Positions 61,931 through 64,000 of a stretch of DNA of 64,000 bases are shown here, one piece after another. Made by a program: the position numbers and the translations under genes. The notes under the pieces were generated by a model. That model was not told the origin of the DNA, made no database searches, and saw nothing but the letters and a program-made list of their open reading frames with translations. Numbering within the stretch: the stretch's first letter is position 1; each line of letters begins with the position of its first letter. The stretch covers positions 434,001 through 498,000 of the forward strand of contig DATJPT010000008.1 of assembly GCA_035506275.1 (NCBI GenBank). Reading direction: 5' to 3'. Origin of the DNA: Bacteroidota bacterium (GTDB lineage: Bacteria > Bacteroidota > Ignavibacteria > UBA10030 > UBA8401).

Positions 61931-62287
61931 CTAAAATGCGTTCTTATAATGGATGAATTTCTTTATACCCTTTTCTATTCTAATGGCGACAACATCGAAC
62001 CTGCACGGGACGTTGTCCAAATGTCTCTCCAAGACATAGCCTTCAGCAGTCCGGCGGATCAGTTCTTGTTTTGCGTACGTGACCGATTCTTCCGGCAAGC
62101 CGAACTGGGCGCTGCGGCGTGTTTTAACCTCAACAAAAACAAGCTCGTCGCCGTCCTTTGCGACGACGTCGATTTCACCGTGGTGGTAAGTAAAATTCCG
62201 GTCAAGGATGGCAAGTCCCCGACGTTGCAAGTAATACACTGCGTCACGTTCGCCGGCATCCCCGATAGCCCGCGCATTTTTTTTCAT
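61931..62287 (-). CDS. YraN family protein (UPF0102, endonuclease-like fold)
   Basis: 118 residues. [43 protein letters not shown] and a C-terminal RFDVVAI segment match the YraN/UPF0102 family with a Holliday-junction-resolvase/restriction-endonuclease fold: the Glu-Asp...Glu-x-Lys catalytic pattern is intact (GEID, EVKTR). The precise substrate is unknown. It lies 13 bases downstream of the cyclase-like gene. rnhB beside yraN is a common arrangement and suggests a DNA/RNA maintenance operon. Confidence 0.93.
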   Translation of the reverse strand: MKKNARAIGDAGERDAVYYLQRRGLAILDRNFTYHHGEIDVVAKDGDELVFVEVKTRRSAQFGLPEESVTYAKQELIRRTAEGYVLERHLDNVPCRFDVVAIRIEKGIKKFIHYKNAF

Positions 62288-62300
62288 CCCCCGATTTCCT

Positions 62301-62996
62301 TCACAAGAATTTCAAGACTTTCAGCAGGACAAAGAGGAACAAAGCAAACAAAATCAAAACGATCGGGGACCCTTTTTTTGAAGTATCGATCCCTAGTTTC
62401 GACGAAAGCCGCGTTGCCCGTTGAAGATCATCCTGATCCAGCCGCTTGAGTGAAGCTTTCAGATTCTCCGTAACCGATTGCCATCCGACGGAGAACACCT
62501 CTTTCTCGTCGTTTGAAGCCGAGGACGTTCTCTTCCCGATACTTTCAAACTTCAGCGGCAGGAGAAGCCTTACCCTGACAAAGACATCCCTCGTCATGTA
62601 AATGCTGGAGGCAGGGATGGACGCCAAGAGCTCCTTCAGCACCTCTACTCCTTGCCCGTGACAAACTCCATCAGAAAGATACGATTCACCGAAATGAATT
62701 CCAATGCTTGTTTTGAGAGTCGGCTCACCGGGGGTGGAATTATCCCGGCGAGCGAAACGTTCCTGCAAGTCGATGGCGCAATTGACCGCCTCGGCGGCGT
62801 CCTCAAATTCGGCAAGCAGGAGTTCGCCCGAGGATTGGACAAGAGTGCCTCCATGCACCGAAATCCGGGCCGCCGAGAGATCGGCGATGCTTCCGGCTGA
62901 GTTTTGATGTATCGGCTCCGCGGGATGAAGCTGCAGACCCAGAAGGACGGATATCCGCCGATCGGATGGTGATTGAGAGCTCAATGAATTATTCAT
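62301..62996 (-). CDS. Tail-anchored degenerate class III nucleotide-cyclase-like protein
   Basis: 231 residues. Residues about 45-140 resemble the cyclase homology domain: HGGTLVQSSGELLLAEFEDAAEAVNCAIDLQERF, LKTSIGIHFGESYLSDGVCHGQGVEVLKELLASIPASSIYMTRDVF. The first metal Asp, normally near the N-terminus, is absent. The second, usually G-D, is Glu58 (SSGELL). A catalytic role is unlikely. A 20-residue hydrophobic helix at 211-230 ends the protein, giving a tail-anchored topology. It overlaps rnhB as ATGA. It may sense or bind a nucleotide or act as a protein partner. Confidence 0.8.
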   Translation of the reverse strand: MNNSLSSQSPSDRRISVLLGLQLHPAEPIHQNSAGSIADLSAARISVHGGTLVQSSGELLLAEFEDAAEAVNCAIDLQERFARRDNSTPGEPTLKTSIGIHFGESYLSDGVCHGQGVEVLKELLASIPASSIYMTRDVFVRVRLLLPLKFESIGKRTSSASNDEKEVFSVGWQSVTENLKASLKRLDQDDLQRATRLSSKLGIDTSKKGSPIVLILFALFLFVLLKVLKFL

Positions 62997-63661
62997 GCGA
63001 TGACGATGGCCTCGCCGAAGTCAAGGTTTGGGACATGAAACGTTTTTCGATGAATCGCGGAAAGACCGTACCGGTGAATTGCTGCGACATGCTCTCTGGT
63101 CCCGTATCCCTTATGCTTTGCGAAACCGTAGTGCGGATACTCGACATCGTATTCCCTCATCAACGAGTCACGCGTGACCTTTGCAATGATCGACGCCGCG
63201 GCGATGCAGTGCGAGAGCGCGTCTCCCTTGACGACATTCTCGACCGGGATCCGTTCATGCCGGAAAAAGTTTCCATCCACGAGAAGCTGCGCGGGTTGAA
63301 CGCTCAGCTGGTCAATGGCTTTGTGCATTGCAAGCATCGAGGCCTGCAGAATGTTGATCCGGTCGATCACCTCGTGGCTCACGGTTCCGACCCCGACGGC
63401 GACGGCTTCGCGGCAAATCGCATGGTACAGTTCCTCGCGTCTTTGTTCGGAGAGTTTTTTCGAGTCGTCGACGAACGGAATGCACACGTTGGGCTTGAAG
63501 ACAACCGCGGCCGCAACGACGGGTCCCGCCAGCGGTCCCCTCCCCGCTTCATCGACTCCTGCGACGGAAAGAATATTTCTCTCCCAATATTGCCGTTCAA
63601 AAAAGAGAAGATCTTTCTTCTCCTGCTCTCGTCGCCTGGCGCGATGTACGGTTTCTTCCAT
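62993..63661 (-). CDS. rnhB: Ribonuclease HII
   Basis: Removes RNA from RNA-DNA hybrids, including single ribonucleotides misincorporated in DNA. It has 222 residues from ATG at 63661, preceded by AAGGGAG eight bases upstream; a further frame to 63712 includes that site and is not used. Catalytic residues: Asp/Glu in GVDEAGRGPLAGPVVAAAVV, Asp in FVDDSKKLSEQRREEL, and a further acidic residue in the AASIIAKVTRDSLM-EYD region. It precedes the cyclase-like gene and yraN. Confidence 0.96.
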   Translation of the reverse strand: MEETVHRARRREQEKKDLLFFERQYWERNILSVAGVDEAGRGPLAGPVVAAAVVFKPNVCIPFVDDSKKLSEQRREELYHAICREAVAVGVGTVSHEVIDRINILQASMLAMHKAIDQLSVQPAQLLVDGNFFRHERIPVENVVKGDALSHCIAAASIIAKVTRDSLMREYDVEYPHYGFAKHKGYGTREHVAAIHRYGLSAIHRKTFHVPNLDFGEAIVIA

Positions 63662-63692
63662 TCGGTATTCTCCCTTACAATCACGGCCCATG

Positions 63693-64000
63693 TTATCCAA
63701 GATAGATGGCAAGCAGACCGATCAGCATGTCATATTTCAGCAGAGCGCTGAGCCTATTAAGGTTCTTCGGTGTCGTATCCCTCCACATCGAAACCATCGT
63801 GAACGCGACCACGCAGTCGACTCCGGCGACAACGACAACAAAATAAAGCACCCCGTATTGATGATTGACAAAAGGAATGATCGTTGACGCGATCACGGCT
63901 CCGAGAAATACCGATGCGGCGATCAAGCCGGATTTCATCCCGTACTTTACCGGTAACGTTCCGGCCTGGTCCATTGCATCTCCTTCCACGTCTTCCATAT
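63693..64000 (-). CDS. UbiA-type prenyltransferase, C-terminal part (5' end beyond window)
   Basis: About 102 residues, open at the window edge. MEDVEGDAMDQAGTLPVKYGMKSG is the second aspartate-rich region of UbiA-family enzymes (D-x-x-G-D with nearby T-L-P), followed by hydrophobic helices (AASVFLGAVIASTIIPF, LYFVVVVAGVDCVVAF) to the C-terminus. Such enzymes attach prenyl chains to aromatic or glycerol-phosphate acceptors in membranes. The substrate cannot be told from this fragment. It is 31 bases upstream of rnhB. Confidence 0.8.
   Translation of the reverse strand, partial: MEDVEGDAMDQAGTLPVKYGMKSGLIAASVFLGAVIASTIIPFVNHQYGVLYFVVVVAGVDCVVAFTMVSMWRDTTPKNLNRLSALLKYDMLIGLLAIYLG

Overview
The window is a gene-dense chromosomal segment with moderate GC, consistent with a Gram-negative member of the Bacteroidota/Chlorobiota/Ignavibacteriota (FCB) group. 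The pointers are a C-terminal type IX secretion sorting domain with a YPNPFNP motif (26146-28239), serine palmitoyltransferase, TonB/ExbBD, an 11-gene nuo cluster without nuoEFG, and a Bacteroidota-like DUF4922/SpoIID/AmpG cluster. The phylum is an inference. I see no insertion sequence, prophage, CRISPR array or replication origin. Almost all genes lie on the minus strand, so operons read from high to low coordinates.

Layout. 1-9746 (minus): smc (cut by the window edge, all but its last few dozen codons present), a membrane-fused glycoside hydrolase family 2-like protein that appears to have lost both catalytic glutamates, then tpiA, gatB and sucC. 9789-17647 (minus): a 1-pyrroline-5-carboxylate dehydrogenase, followed by an apparent cell-wall recycling cluster: GlcNAc-kinase-like ATPase, AmpG-like transporter, SpoIID/LytB protein, HIT-like DUF4922 protein and a family 2 glycosyltransferase. 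17806-22532 (minus): clpB and dnaK, dnaK having a near-consensus sigma-54-type site upstream. 22842-26088 (plus): M28 peptidase, birA and coaX. 26146-28239 (minus): a T9SS-exported propeller protein.

28383-38954 (minus) is the complex I operon nuoABCDHIJKLMN. 39056-43501 (minus) holds a TPR membrane protein, tRNA-Arg(CCG), a Tat-exported dipeptide epimerase, a universal stress protein, a cyclic-nucleotide-binding protein and ilvE. 43576-47111 looks like a compact sphingolipid (ceramide) locus: GNAT acyltransferase and serine palmitoyltransferase on the minus strand, with a divergent NAD-dependent reductase. A polyprenyl glycosylphosphotransferase and a small membrane protein follow on the plus strand.

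48969-56388 (minus) is a six-gene envelope operon in transcription order TPR protein, outer-membrane barrel, SPOR protein, ExbB, ExbD, TonB. It looks like a dedicated energised trans-envelope machine. 56572-64000 (minus): carB with an unusual hairpin in its leader, cstA, yraN, a tail-anchored degenerate nucleotide-cyclase-like protein, rnhB, and the C-terminal part of a UbiA-type prenyltransferase running off the edge.

Several recurring themes deserve attention: peptidoglycan turnover genes in three places, short tandem heptamer arrays that sit next to stop codons in operon gaps, pseudo-enzymes anchored to membranes, and several non-ATG starts backed by Shine-Dalgarno sequences.
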